Shown here piece by piece: positions 43,220 to 52,710 of a DNA stretch of 64,000 bases. A program made the translations under genes and the position numbers. This DNA is from Microbacterium sp. AB (GTDB taxonomy: Bacteria > Actinomycetota > Actinomycetes > Actinomycetales > Microbacteriaceae). The stretch lies in contig NZ_CP118157.1 in the NCBI RefSeq assembly GCF_032878875.1, forward strand, positions 3,534,001 through 3,598,000. The letters run 5' to 3'. Under the pieces are notes generated by a model. That model did no database searches. It saw only the letters and a list, made by a program, of their open reading frames with translations, and was not told the origin of the DNA. Within the stretch, counting starts at the first letter, position 1; the number at the start of each line of letters is the position of its first letter.

Positions 43220-43687
43220 TCAGCGCTCGACGAGCACGCCGTCGGCGTCGGCCCAGACGTGCGCGCCGGGCGTGAAGACGACGCCGGCGATCTCGACGGG
43301 CACGTCGATCTCGCCCGTCCCCTCCTTGGCGCTCTTGCGCGGGTTCGATCCGAGCGCCTTCACGCCGAGCGGGAGCGCGCCGATCGCGAGGCGGTCGCGG
43401 ACGGCGCCGTGCACGATGACGCCGGACCACCCGTTCTCGACCGCCGACGCCGCGATGACGTCGCCCACGAGGGCGGACTCCAGCGACCCGCCGCCGTCGA
43501 CGACGAGCACCGCACCGTCCCCGGGCGTCGCGAGGACGCGCCTGACGAGCGCGTTGTCGCGGAAGCATCGCACGGTCCGGACGGGGCCGTCGAACGCGGC
43601 CCTTCCGCCGATGTCCTGAAGCGGCAGGGAAAGGGAGTCGAGGGCGTCCCCGCGCTCGTCGGAGAGGTCGGCCGTCGCGATGGTCAT
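43220..43687 (-). CDS. rraA: RraA-family protein
   Basis: The 155-aa protein has GGAVL-type core strands (AVLVVDGGGSLESALVGD) and the HGAVRD motif of RraA/HMG-aldolase proteins. In actinobacteria such proteins may act as 4-hydroxy-4-methyl-2-oxoglutarate aldolase/oxaloacetate decarboxylase rather than as RNase E inhibitors. ATG 43687 follows TATCGT by 7 nt (leaderless). Confidence 0.92.
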   Translation of the reverse strand: MTIATADLSDERGDALDSLSLPLQDIGGRAAFDGPVRTVRCFRDNALVRRVLATPGDGAVLVVDGGGSLESALVGDVIAASAVENGWSGVIVHGAVRDRLAIGALPLGVKALGSNPRKSAKEGTGEIDVPVEIAGVVFTPGAHVWADADGVLVER

Positions 43688-43716
43688 GTCCCCGACGATA
43701 GCGACCGGCTCCCCGC

Positions 43717-43789
43717 CCCGGCTCATATGACGAATTCGACCCGCTTCGCGCGGCGAAGCGGGTCGAGTTCGTCATTCGAACGAGCCGGG
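43717..43789. terminator. Very long hairpin downstream of clpB
   Basis: Arms 43727-43749 and 43753-43775 pair at 22 of 23 positions (one G-T) around a 3-nt loop. An outer 8-bp stem, CCCGGCTC with GAGCCGGG (43717-43724 and 43782-43789), closes it. It starts about 22 nt after the clpB stop on the minus strand and ends before the rraA promoter, so it probably terminates clpB. The stem is far longer than needed for termination. Confidence 0.7.
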
Positions 43790-43811
43790 ATGGCCGGTGT
43801 GCGCGCGGGCG

Positions 43812-46025
43812 TCAGTCGTCGACGATCTCGGCCTCGATGACGTCGTCGTCCGGCTCGGGCGCCGCGGTCTGGCCCAGGCTCGCGAGCGCGAGGTGGTCGC
43901 CGGCCGCGTCGACGTCGACCCTCACGGTGTCGCCGTCGCGCACCCCGCCGGAGAGGATCGCCATCGCGAGGCGGTCCTGGATCTCCTGCTGGATGAGACG
44001 CCGGAGCGGACGCGCGCCGTACACCGGGTCGTAGCCGCGCTCGGCGAGCCAGGCCCTGGCGTCGGGCGTGACGGCGAGGGTCAGACGCCGTTCGGAGAGC
44101 CGCCTCTGCAGCGCGTCGACCTGGAGCTCGACGATCTGCGCGAGGTCGTCCTGGCTGAGCGTCTGGAAGACGACGATGTCGTCGAGCCGGTTCACGAACT
44201 CGGGCTTGAACGACTGCCGCACGAGCTGCAGCACCTGGTCGCGCTTGACGTCGGCGGAGATCGTCGGGTCGACGAGGATGGGCGAGCCGATGTTGGAGGT
44301 GAGGATGAGGATGACGTTCTTGAAGTCGACCGTCCGGCCCTGTCCATCCGTCAGCCGGCCGTCGTCCATCACCTGGAGCAGCACGTCGAACACCTCGGGG
44401 TGCGCCTTCTCGACCTCGTCGAGCAGCACGACGCCGTAGGGGCGCCGGCGCACGGCCTCGGTGAGCTGGCCGCCCTGCTCGTACCCGACGTATCCCGGAG
44501 GGGCGCCGACGAGGCGCGAGACGGAGTGCTTCTCGCCGTACTCCGACATGTCGATGCGCACCATGGCGTGCTCGTCGTCGAAGAGGAACTCCGCGAGCGC
44601 CTTGGCGAGCTCGGTCTTCCCCACGCCCGTCGGCCCGAGGAAGAGGAACGAGCCGGTCGGACGGTTCGGGTCGTTGATGCCCGCGCGCGAGCGGCGGACC
44701 GCGTCGGACACGGCCTTCACGGCGTCCTTCTGCCCGATCAGGCGCCTGCCGAGCTCCGCCTCGAGGTGCAGGAGCTTCTCCGTCTCGCCCTGGAGCAGGC
44801 GCCCGAGGGGGATGCCCGTCCAGGCGGCGATGACGGAGGCGATGTCGTCCTCCGTGACCTGCTCGTTGACCATCCGCGGCTCCTCGCTCACGACGTCGGC
44901 CTGCTGCTCGGCCTCGGCCAGCTGCGCCTCGAGCTGCTTGATGGTCTCGTACTGCAGCTTCGACGCCTTCGCGTAGTCGGCCTCGCGCAGGGCGCGATCG
45001 CGCTCGGTGACGGCCTCGTCGAGGCGCTTCTTGAGGTCGCCCACCCGGTTCAGGCCGCCGCGTTCGCGCTCCCACCGCCGCTCCAGGACGTCCAGCTCGG
45101 CCGAGGCCGTCGCCATCTGCTCGCGGAGCTTCGCGAGGCGCTCCTTCGACGCGGCGTCCTTCTCCTTCTTCAGCGCGAGCTCCTCCAGGCGCATCCGGTC
45201 GACCTGGCGCTTGAGCTGGTCGATCTCGACGGGGCTGGAGTCGATCTCCATCTTGAGGCGACTCATCGCCTCGTCGATGAGGTCGATGGCCTTGTCGGGC
45301 AGCTGCCGGCTCGGGATGTAGCGGTTCGAGAGGGATGCCGCGGCGACGAGGGCGCTGTCGCTGATCGTCACGCCGTGGTGCGCCTCGTACCGCCCCTTGA
45401 GTCCGCGCAGGATGGCGACGGTGTCCTCGACGGTCGGCTCGCCGACGTACACCTGCTGGAACCGACGCTCGAGCGCGGCGTCCTTCTCGATGAACTCGCG
45501 GTACTCGTTGAGCGTCGTGGCGCCGATCAGGCGCAGCTCGCCGCGCGCGAGCATGGGCTTGAGCATGTTGGCCGCCGCGACCGATCCCTCGCCGCCGCCC
45601 GCGCCCATGAGGACGTGCAGCTCGTCGATGAAGGTGATGACGCGTCCCTCGGACTCGGAGATCTCCTGCAGGACCTTCTTCAGGCGCTCCTCGAACTGGC
45701 CGCGGTACATCGCGCCGGCGACGAGGGCGGAGATGTCGAGCGAGATGAGCGCCTTGCCCTTGAGGCTCTCCGCCACGTCGCCCGCCACGATGCGCTGCGC
45801 GAGGCCCTCCACCACGGCGGTCTTGCCGACGCCGGGCTCGCCGATGAGCACGGGGTTGTTCTTGGTGCGCCGGGTGAGCACCTGGCTGACGCGACGGATC
45901 TCGCTGTCGCGCCCGATCACCGGGTCGAGCTTGCCCTGCTCGGCACGCTCGGTGAGGTTGATGCCGAACTGCTCGAGGGCGCTCTTCTGCTCCTCCTGCT
46001 GCTCAGGCACCTGGTTCGCCTGCAT
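43812..46025 (-). CDS. clpB: ClpB-type AAA+ disaggregase lacking the N-terminal domain
   Basis: The 737-aa protein has AAA1 (Walker A GEPGVGKT at 62-69), a coiled-coil M domain of DnaK-partner disaggregases ([19 protein letters not shown] region), AAA2 ([19 protein letters not shown]) and the ClpB C-terminal domain. The usual Clp_N repeat domain of about 150 residues is absent, and the protein starts about 35 residues before AAA1, so substrate capture must rely on the pore. A HAIR operator upstream indicates control by HspR. ATG 46025 is preceded by GGAGGA. Confidence 0.96.
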   Translation of the reverse strand: MQANQVPEQQEEQKSALEQFGINLTERAEQGKLDPVIGRDSEIRRVSQVLTRRTKNNPVLIGEPGVGKTAVVEGLAQRIVAGDVAESLKGKALISLDISALVAGAMYRGQFEERLKKVLQEISESEGRVITFIDELHVLMGAGGGEGSVAAANMLKPMLARGELRLIGATTLNEYREFIEKDAALERRFQQVYVGEPTVEDTVAILRGLKGRYEAHHGVTISDSALVAAASLSNRYIPSRQLPDKAIDLIDEAMSRLKMEIDSSPVEIDQLKRQVDRMRLEELALKKEKDAASKERLAKLREQMATASAELDVLERRWERERGGLNRVGDLKKRLDEAVTERDRALREADYAKASKLQYETIKQLEAQLAEAEQQADVVSEEPRMVNEQVTEDDIASVIAAWTGIPLGRLLQGETEKLLHLEAELGRRLIGQKDAVKAVSDAVRRSRAGINDPNRPTGSFLFLGPTGVGKTELAKALAEFLFDDEHAMVRIDMSEYGEKHSVSRLVGAPPGYVGYEQGGQLTEAVRRRPYGVVLLDEVEKAHPEVFDVLLQVMDDGRLTDGQGRTVDFKNVILILTSNIGSPILVDPTISADVKRDQVLQLVRQSFKPEFVNRLDDIVVFQTLSQDDLAQIVELQVDALQRRLSERRLTLAVTPDARAWLAERGYDPVYGARPLRRLIQQEIQDRLAMAILSGGVRDGDTVRVDVDAAGDHLALASLGQTAAPEPDDDVIEAEIVDD

Positions 46026-46049
46026 CGTGTTCCTCCTGCGGTCGTGAAA

Positions 46050-46070
46050 CTTGAGCCGTCATGACTCAAC
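46050..46070. promoter_or_regulatory. HAIR element (HspR operator) upstream of clpB
   Basis: CTTGAGC-N7-ACTCAAC differs from the HspR consensus CTTGAGT-N7-ACTCAAG at only two positions and lies 25 bp before the clpB start. HspR is known to repress clpB and dnaK operons in actinobacteria; no hspR gene is in the window. Confidence 0.85.
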
Positions 46071-46108
46071 TTTAACATCTGCGGGTGCTGGAGGGAAGCG
46101 CACGATGT

Positions 46109-46172
46109 CCGTTTGTGGGGGGAAAACGCCGTTTACCCGGTGGGGAAAGCGGCGTTTTCCCCCCACAAACGG
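46109..46172. repeat. 23-bp perfect inverted repeat between a response regulator and clpB
   Basis: Arms 46109-46131 and 46150-46172 are exactly complementary over 23 bp and contain GTTTGTGGGGGG. Inside, TT/AA and CCC/GGG continue the stem. It lies 19 nt downstream of the response regulator stop on the minus strand, so it could end that transcript, and 39 bp upstream of the clpB HAIR site. Confidence 0.85.
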
Positions 46173-46190
46173 GGAGGCTGACGAGCCGGC

Positions 46191-46793
46191 TCAGATCCAG
46201 CCGTGCTCCTCGGCGTGGAGCACGGCCTGCTGGCGCGTCTCGACGCCGAGCTTGCTCAGCACCGCGGAGACGTGGTTGCGCACGGTGCCGGGAGCGAGCG
46301 ACAGCGTCCGCGCGATCTGGCCGGTCGTCTCGCCACGGCGCCCGACGCGCAGCACGTCGAGCTCCCGCGCGGTGAGGGGGCAGCGCTCGTCGGCGAGCGC
46401 GTCGGCGGCGACCTCGGGGTCGACGTACCGGGCCCCCGCGGCCACGCGGCGGATGACCTCGGCGACCTCGTCGGCGCCGCGCGACTTCGGCAAGAACCCC
46501 GCGACTCCCGAGGCGAGCGCACGTCGCAGCACGCCAGGGCGTGCGTGCCGCGTCACCACCACGCAGCGGGCCGTGATCGAGCGGCTCAGGCGTGCGGCGA
46601 CCTCCACGCCGTCGAGACCGGGCATCTCGAGGTCGAGCAGGCACACGTCGGGCTCGAGGCGGATGGCCTCCGCGACCGCCTGGGTGCCGTCGGCGCATTC
46701 CGCCACGACGTCGATGTCGTCCTCGAGGCGCAGCAGGGCGGCCAGCGCCGAGCGGATCATCCCCTCGTCGTCGGCGAGCAGCACGCGGATCAT
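46191..46793 (-). CDS. NarL/FixJ-type response regulator
   Basis: The 200-aa protein has a receiver domain with phosphoacceptor Asp54 in CLLDLEMPGLDG and a LuxR helix-turn-helix (LTARELDVLRVGRRGETTGQ, then GTVRNHVSAVLSKLGVETR). It overlaps the kinase stop by 4 nt (ATGA). This is the third such pair in the window; the neighbouring small-multidrug-export gene is divergent and a possible target. Confidence 0.94.
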   Translation of the reverse strand: MIRVLLADDEGMIRSALAALLRLEDDIDVVAECADGTQAVAEAIRLEPDVCLLDLEMPGLDGVEVAARLSRSITARCVVVTRHARPGVLRRALASGVAGFLPKSRGADEVAEVIRRVAAGARYVDPEVAADALADERCPLTARELDVLRVGRRGETTGQIARTLSLAPGTVRNHVSAVLSKLGVETRQQAVLHAEEHGWI

Positions 46794-47986
46794 CGTGCCG
46801 GCTCCGCCGGGACCGTCACGGTCACGGCGAACTCCTCGCCGTCCCGACGCACGTCGAGCGTCCCTCCCGCGTCGGCGACGCGGCGGCCGACGCCGTCCAG
46901 CCCCGCACCGTCCGGGTCTTCCGGCGCGTCCGTCATCCGGTCGTTCGCGATCTCGTAGCGCCATCCGTCGTCCGCCCGGACGAGGGACAGCCGCGCGCGG
47001 CGACCGCCGCCGTGACGCAGCACGTTCGTCGTGGTCTCCCGGATGACCGGCCCCAGCACGGAGGCCGGGGCGCCGCCGGCGTCGGGCGGCACCGTCAGCG
47101 ACACGTCGACGCCCGCGGCCCGCAGCAGATCCCGTGCGTTGGCGAGCTCGTCGCCCAGCGGCACCGACCGGAAACCCGTCGCGAGGTCTCGCGTGCCCTG
47201 CATCGCCTCCGCGACGCTCACGCGGGCCGCGCGCACCTGCTCGATCGCGGCGTCCTCGCCCCGGCCCATGAGCCTCTCGGCGAGCTCGAGCTGCAGTGCG
47301 ACGACCTGCAGGTGGTGGCCCTGCAGGTCGTGGACGTCGGTCGCGACGCGCAGCCGCTCCTGCGTGGCGGCGAGCTTCGCCTCCGCCACGCGTGCCCGAT
47401 CGAGGGCGACCAGCACATCCCACCACCACAGCGAGAAGACCGTCATCGCGGGCAGGATCATCGCGTACACCGCGACGGCCGGCCAGCCGGCGGAGCTCAG
47501 GATGCCGCCGTCGACGTCGATGCGCGAATCGACGAACCACAGGAGTCCCTGCGCGGCCGTGAGCGCGAGGGTGAGTCGCAGCCGGACGCCGCGCGGCCAG
47601 TTGAGAAGCAGGATCGCCTGCACGGGGAGCAGCGCGGCGACGACCCAGCTCTGCACGACGGCGCCCACCGTGATCCCGCAGGCCGCCGCGACGAGCAGCA
47701 ACGACACCAGCCCGGGCGCGACGAGCGGCGATGAATCGGTGCGGTCGCGGTAGGCGACGAGCACAGGGACGGTCGACGCCGTCCACACGAGGCCGGCGAC
47801 GAGGACGAGCGCCGTCTGGGACGCCGAGTCGCTCACGGGCCGCCACGCGACCGTCGAGAGCAGCACGACGAGGAGCTCGAGGAGGACCACGCCCCCGACC
47901 GTGTACCACCACGTCGCCGAGACGCCGCGCGTCAGATCGAGCGCGGCACGGCCCGCGGGCGGGTTCTCACGCGACCTCGTGCTCAC
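46790..47986 (-). CDS. Sensor histidine kinase (HisKA_3/DesK type)
   Basis: The 398-aa kinase has five to six membrane helices (residues 28-190), a phosphoacceptor box written as DVHDLQGHHLQVVALQ like DesK, and an HATPase domain (ETTTNVLRHGGG, GLDGVGRRVADAGG). GTG 47986 follows TACTGT by 7 nt, giving a leaderless mRNA. An 18-bp palindrome lies at about -25 to -35. Confidence 0.92.
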   Translation of the reverse strand: MSTRSRENPPAGRAALDLTRGVSATWWYTVGGVVLLELLVVLLSTVAWRPVSDSASQTALVLVAGLVWTASTVPVLVAYRDRTDSSPLVAPGLVSLLLVAAACGITVGAVVQSWVVAALLPVQAILLLNWPRGVRLRLTLALTAAQGLLWFVDSRIDVDGGILSSAGWPAVAVYAMILPAMTVFSLWWWDVLVALDRARVAEAKLAATQERLRVATDVHDLQGHHLQVVALQLELAERLMGRGEDAAIEQVRAARVSVAEAMQGTRDLATGFRSVPLGDELANARDLLRAAGVDVSLTVPPDAGGAPASVLGPVIRETTTNVLRHGGGRRARLSLVRADDGWRYEIANDRMTDAPEDPDGAGLDGVGRRVADAGGTLDVRRDGEEFAVTVTVPAEPAR

Positions 47987-48002
47987 GACGTCCACAGTAC
48001 GG

Positions 48003-48020
48003 CCGTGACACATGTCACGG
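48003..48020. promoter_or_regulatory. Palindrome CCGTGACA-CA-TGTCACGG in the kinase promoter
   Basis: A perfect 8-bp dyad with 2-bp spacing covers the -35 region of the kinase/regulator promoter. It also lies in the gap shared with the divergent export-family gene. Its size suits a dimeric LuxR-type response regulator, so autoregulation is likely. Confidence 0.5.
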
Positions 48021-48142
48021 ATGGCGCGTGCCGGATGCCCGGGATCCGGTGACATCCCGGCACTGCCGCGGCGCGGCCGGCGGCGATGGACTGGAGGCGT
48101 CCACGGGGATGGCCCCGACGCGACGGCGAACAGGAGCAGAGC

Positions 48143-48688
48143 ATGAACCTCATCGAGTCCTTCCAGAACCTCGTGGCACAGGTGCCCGACCTCGTCCAAC
48201 CGCTCATCGTCGCCCTCGCCGGCGCCGTCCCGTTCATCGAGGGCGAGGGCGCCGCGGCGATCGGGATCATCGGCGGCATCCACCCGGTCGTCGCCGGCAT
48301 CGCCGCCGCGATCGGCAACTTCGCATGCGTCGCCCTGCTCGTGCTGCTCGGTGCGGGCGCGCGCCGCGCCGTCGTCACGCGCCGCCAGGGGCGCGTGCGG
48401 GACGAGGCCCTCGTCGCGGCCGGGCAGGCGGGCGGCGGCGTCGTCGGGCCCGTCGTCGAGCCGACCTCGCCGCGCAGGGAGAAGTTCCAGCGCGCGCTCG
48501 TGCGCTACGGCGTCCCGGGCGTGAGCCTGCTCGGCCCCCTCCTGCTGCCGACGCACTTCACGGCGACCATGCTCGCAGCGGCCGGCGTCGGCAGGGCACG
48601 GATCCTCTTCTGGCAGGCGCTCGCGATCGCCGGCTGGACGACGGCGATCACCCTCATCCTGACGGGCGTCATCTCGGCCGTGGGCTGA
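48143..48688 (+). CDS. Small-multidrug-export family membrane protein
   Basis: The 181-aa protein has four hydrophobic segments: VQPLIVALAGAVPFIEGEGA near the start, then VVAGIAAAIGNFACVALLVL, VSLLGPLLLP and ALAIAGWTTAITLILTGV. Its PFIEGEGA and GPLLLPTHF motifs fit the Sm_multidrug_ex family (distant DedA relatives). ATG 48143 follows AGGAG by about 6 nt. It is divergent from a kinase/regulator pair that may control it; substrates are unknown. Confidence 0.83.
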   Translation: MNLIESFQNLVAQVPDLVQPLIVALAGAVPFIEGEGAAAIGIIGGIHPVVAGIAAAIGNFACVALLVLLGAGARRAVVTRRQGRVRDEALVAAGQAGGGVVGPVVEPTSPRREKFQRALVRYGVPGVSLLGPLLLPTHFTATMLAAAGVGRARILFWQALAIAGWTTAITLILTGVISAVG

Positions 48689-48790
48689 ACCCGATCCGGG
48701 CGGCGACCCGGCGGCGCGGTCGCTGCGGTGTCCCGGCCGGCGCCCCGCCTCCGCGTGGAGCGGCGCGGCGTTCAGGCGCCCCCTCCCGCC

Positions 48791-51010
48791 CTACAGCGGC
48801 GCGCCGGCCGGGACGACGGGAACCGCGTAGCGCCGTGCCGCGGCAGGATCCCGCTCGACGGCGTCTCGCGCGGACAGCGCCTGTGCCGCGAGGCGCGCGT
48901 CCGGCCAGGCGCCCAGGACGCCGCGCAGGGCGTCGCGCGCACCGGCGTGGAGGCGATCCGAGGCGAGGGCGTGCACCGCGGCGTGCAGCACGGCGTACCC
49001 GCCCGCGCCCCCGGTGACCGAGGCGCCCGCAGGAGCATCCGACGCCGCCGACGCGAGCGCCGACACGACCTCCGCCACGCCGGGGAGCTCGGCGTCCCGC
49101 ACGTTCTGCAGCCAGATGCGGTTGAGGCGCTCGACGCCGAGCAGCGGGAGCACGACGACCGCGGCCGCCGCGCCGCTCAGCGCCACGGGGTCGAACAGGC
49201 GTCCGAGGAGCGAGGGCGTCGCCCCCTGCCCGTCGACGTAGCGGTCGGCCGACGGGGCGAGGAGGGCCGTGACCTCGTCCGGCACGGCGATCACGTCGGC
49301 CCGCAGCAGATCGGCCGCCGCGGCGAGCGCGCGCCGTTGCAGGGCGGCGTCCGTGACCGCCGTCCTCCGGCGACGGAGGTCGTCGACCGTGCCGTAGGCG
49401 TAGTCCGCCCCGCCGACGAAGCTCGTGACCTCGTCGGCCTGGAACCGGTGGAGCAGGAACAGCCGCACGAACCGCTCGCGCAGCTCGCCCTGCTGCACGT
49501 GCCCCGGCGCGGCGGAGGGGCCGAACGAGGCGATCGCCCGCCCGCGCACCCGGAGGAGGTGATCGAGCGCCGCGAGCGGGTCCGCGGCGCCGCGGTGCGC
49601 GACCCAGGGCGCGGCTCCCGTCGCATGGGCGGACTCCCCCTCGGTCAGCGTCGCGAGCGCGTCCTGCGCGGGCGCCGCCGCGTACGCATGCCGCAGCAGC
49701 TGGGCGTCCCAGTCGCCGAGCCCGTCCCGGTAGGCGTCGACGAGGACGGGCGCTCCGCCGTCGTCGAGGCCGATGTCGGGGAAGGGGTAGTCGAGCACGG
49801 ACGGCGAGGACTGCACGTGCGTGGCGAAGTTGTGGGAGAAGCCGAGCGAATGGCCGACCTCGTGGGCCGCGAGCTGCCGGAGCCGGCCGAGGAGCGCCTC
49901 CTCGATCCGGGCGAGACGCTCGGCCTCGTCGGGTGCGCCGAACGGCTGCAGGATCGTCTCGAACAGCTGCCGCAGCTGCAGGATCCGCTCGCTGCCCAGC
50001 CGGACGGTGCCGCGGAGGATCTCGCCCGTGAACGGCACGGACTGCGACCCGCCGAGCGACCATCCGCGACCCGTGCGATGCACCCAGACGACCACGTTCG
50101 TCCTCGCGCCCCAGAGGTCCTCGCCCTTCTGGGGCAGCCGGGCGCGGAAGTCGATGCCGTGCTCGGCGAACGGTTCGCGCCACCAGTTCAGCCCGTCGAG
50201 GACGGCCGTGCGGTACGGCTCGGGGATGCCGGGATCGACGAGGTACTCGACCGGCTCTCCCGGGCGGAAGCGCGGCTGCACCGCCGCCTCCGCACGGTCC
50301 GAGCGGCGGAAGTCGCGCCACGGGATGGGCGATCCCCCCGAGCGCGGATGGTGCGCGAGGGGAGCCGCGGCCGACGCGGCGGGGGCGAACCAGGCCCGCA
50401 GCCGGAGGCCCACGCCATCCGACGGGAGCGACGGCTCCGCGGCGGCGTCCGGCCCCGTCACCGAGCCCGGCAGCCGCACGTCGTCCCCCGCGGGGAGCTC
50501 GCGTCCGCGACGGTAGACGAGCTCCCCAGCCAGCGCGTCCGCTCCCGCGGCGAGCACGCCCGAACGGGCGGCGTCGACGGAGTACTCCGCACGCGGGCGC
50601 CCGCCCCACGGCGCGGAGGACAGGCTCTCCCCGAGCCGGAACGGATCGGCCAGCAGCAGGTCGCGCGGGTCGGTCCAGGGCCCGCCTTCCGCGTCGACGA
50701 GCGGCGTGCGCGCGATGACCGACGCGGCGAAGGAGTCGTCGACCGCGGCGTCCGCCGCCGGCCCCGTCACGTCGGCGCCGGCGATGACGTCCTTGCCGAC
50801 CCCGAGGCCGTGGGGCAGCGCCTCCCACACGACGGCCTCGCCCGACACGTGCCAGCGCACGAGCAGGACGGGCGTCGGGAAACCGCGGTCCAGCGGGAGG
50901 CGGCTCGACCCGAGGCCGCGCTCGAGCGCGCCGTAGAGGAGCGTGTGCCCGGCCGGCGAGGGGAGTGCGAGGAGGAGTCGGTCGTCGTGCTGTCGCGTGC
51001 GGAACGTCAT
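48791..51010 (-). CDS. Signal-less metzincin-type zinc metalloprotease (DUF5117/DUF4953-like)
   Basis: The 739-aa protein contains HEVGHSLGFSH, the extended HExxHxxxxxH zinc site (His383, Glu384, His387, His393). Around it lies the layout of DUF5117/DUF4953 proteases, with SVLDYPFPDIGL as a possible Met-turn-region equivalent. It has no signal peptide or membrane helix, unlike most secreted relatives, so it should act in the cytosol. ATG 51010 overlaps the stop of the ABC ATPase, making it the fifth and last gene of a peptide-import operon. Cleaving the imported peptides is the natural role, inferred from context. Confidence 0.82.
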   Translation of the reverse strand: MTFRTRQHDDRLLLALPSPAGHTLLYGALERGLGSSRLPLDRGFPTPVLLVRWHVSGEAVVWEALPHGLGVGKDVIAGADVTGPAADAAVDDSFAASVIARTPLVDAEGGPWTDPRDLLLADPFRLGESLSSAPWGGRPRAEYSVDAARSGVLAAGADALAGELVYRRGRELPAGDDVRLPGSVTGPDAAAEPSLPSDGVGLRLRAWFAPAASAAAPLAHHPRSGGSPIPWRDFRRSDRAEAAVQPRFRPGEPVEYLVDPGIPEPYRTAVLDGLNWWREPFAEHGIDFRARLPQKGEDLWGARTNVVVWVHRTGRGWSLGGSQSVPFTGEILRGTVRLGSERILQLRQLFETILQPFGAPDEAERLARIEEALLGRLRQLAAHEVGHSLGFSHNFATHVQSSPSVLDYPFPDIGLDDGGAPVLVDAYRDGLGDWDAQLLRHAYAAAPAQDALATLTEGESAHATGAAPWVAHRGAADPLAALDHLLRVRGRAIASFGPSAAPGHVQQGELRERFVRLFLLHRFQADEVTSFVGGADYAYGTVDDLRRRRTAVTDAALQRRALAAAADLLRADVIAVPDEVTALLAPSADRYVDGQGATPSLLGRLFDPVALSGAAAAVVVLPLLGVERLNRIWLQNVRDAELPGVAEVVSALASAASDAPAGASVTGGAGGYAVLHAAVHALASDRLHAGARDALRGVLGAWPDARLAAQALSARDAVERDPAAARRYAVPVVPAGAPL

Positions 51011-52710
51011 CGGATTCCTTCGAGGGTGGGGACGGCTTCGAGCAGTCGCTGAGTATACGGATGCTGCGGGCGGAGGAAGACATCGTCGACCGGCCCGGTC
51101 TCGACGACCACGCCCTCGGTCATGACGGCGATCCGGTCGCTGAGGTGGTGGACGACGCCCAGATCGTGCGAGATGAACAGCATCGCGAGCCCGGTCCGCT
51201 CGCGCAGGTCGACGAGGAGATCCAGGACCTGCGCCTGGGTCAGGACGTCGAGGGCCGACACCGGCTCGTCGGCGATGAGCAGCTCCGGCCCGCTCGCGAG
51301 CGCCTGGGCGATCGCGACGCGCTGCCGCTGGCCGCCCGACAGCCGCTGCGGGCGCTGGTCGAGGACGGCCGCGTCGAGCCCGACGAGCGCGAGGAGACGC
51401 CGCGACTCCCGCCTGCGCTCCTCACGGCCCAGCGTCGTCCAGAGACGCAGCGGCTGATCGAGGAGGCGCGCGACGGGGAGGCGGGGGTCGAACGTCCCCA
51501 GGGGATCCTGGGAGATGGTCTGGATCCGGCGGCGGTGCGGTCGCCGGCGCCGTTCGGGCAGGGCGCTCCACTCCTCGCCGAACAGGTCGATGCGGCCGGC
51601 GTCGAGACGCTGGAGCCCCAGGACCGCGCGCCCGAGCGTGCTCTTGCCCGACCCCGACTCCCCGACGATCCCGAGCGTCTCGCCGGGCCGGAGCTCGAGG
51701 CCCACGCCGTCCAGCGCGACGCGCCGGCCCCGCCGCGGGGCGGGGAACGAGACGGAGGCGCCGCTGACACGCAGAAGCGGCTCCGACCCCGCCCGCGGCG
51801 TCCGCACCGCATCCTGTCCGCCGGAGCGTGCGGCATCCGTCGCGGGCGCGCCCGGCTCGGGCGGCAGCAGCCGCTCGCCGCGCGTGCGCGAGGAGGGGAT
51901 GGCCTGCAGCAGGCGCCTCGTGTACTCCTCTTTCGGGGTCCGCAGGATCTCGCGCGCGGTGCCCGACTCGATGATGCGCCCGCGGTGCATCACGTGGACG
52001 TGATCGGCGAGCTGTGCGACGACCGCGAGGTCGTGGGTGATGAGGAGGACGCCGCGGCCGCTGTCGGCGAGACCGCGGAGGAGGTCGAGGATGCGCTGCT
52101 GCACCGTGACGTCGAGCGCGGTCGTCGGCTCGTCGGCGATGACGAACGGGGGATCGCCCACGATCGCCGAGGCGATGAGCGCGCGCTGGCGCAGACCGCC
52201 CGACAGCTGATGCGGGTACTGGGCCGCGCGTTCGTCCGGGTCGGGGATGCCGGCCTCGACGATCGCCTCGCGCGTGCGCTCGGCCCGCACGGCGCGGCTC
52301 CCCTCGCGCAGCGCCTCGCCGACCTCCCGGCCGACCGTCCGCAGCGGGTCGAGCGACGTGAGCGCGTCCTGGAGGACGAAGCCGACGCGCGTGCCGCGGA
52401 TCGCACGCCACCGGGCCTCGTCGGCGCGCGTGAGGTCGTCGCCGCCGATGCGCAGCGCCTCGACCGCGACCCGGGCTCCGTCGCCCGCGAGCCCGATGAG
52501 CGAGCGCGCGGTCACCGACTTGCCCGACCCCGACTGCCCGACGAGCGCGACGACGCGGCCACGCGGCACGTCGAAGGAGACGCCGTCGACGACCGGGGTC
52601 TCGGAGACGGCGGGGAACGCGACCGTCAGGCCGCGCACGCGGAGATCCGTCTCGCGCGGCCCGGCCTCGGCCGCGGCCCGCACGGGATGCCGTGTCGCCG
52701 ACGTCGTCAT
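51007..52710 (-). CDS. Oligopeptide-type ABC transporter, fused double ATPase
   Basis: The 567-aa protein joins two DppD/DppF-like ATPases: Walker A GQSGSGKS and GESGSGKST, signatures LSGGLRQRA and LSGGQRQRV, and DEPTTALD and DEPVSALD. The linker between them is unusually long and Pro/Ala-rich. The first Q loop reads VLQDALTSLDP, slightly diverged. ATG 52710 overlaps the permease stop, and the next gene's start overlaps its own stop. Confidence 0.95.
   Translation of the reverse strand: MTTSATRHPVRAAAEAGPRETDLRVRGLTVAFPAVSETPVVDGVSFDVPRGRVVALVGQSGSGKSVTARSLIGLAGDGARVAVEALRIGGDDLTRADEARWRAIRGTRVGFVLQDALTSLDPLRTVGREVGEALREGSRAVRAERTREAIVEAGIPDPDERAAQYPHQLSGGLRQRALIASAIVGDPPFVIADEPTTALDVTVQQRILDLLRGLADSGRGVLLITHDLAVVAQLADHVHVMHRGRIIESGTAREILRTPKEEYTRRLLQAIPSSRTRGERLLPPEPGAPATDAARSGGQDAVRTPRAGSEPLLRVSGASVSFPAPRRGRRVALDGVGLELRPGETLGIVGESGSGKSTLGRAVLGLQRLDAGRIDLFGEEWSALPERRRRPHRRRIQTISQDPLGTFDPRLPVARLLDQPLRLWTTLGREERRRESRRLLALVGLDAAVLDQRPQRLSGGQRQRVAIAQALASGPELLIADEPVSALDVLTQAQVLDLLVDLRERTGLAMLFISHDLGVVHHLSDRIAVMTEGVVVETGPVDDVFLRPQHPYTQRLLEAVPTLEGIR

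Noticed and set aside
43330..43360. GGTTCGATCC, resembling a tRNA T-loop
   Set aside because: It lies inside the rraA coding sequence and no acceptor or anticodon arms can be folded around it.
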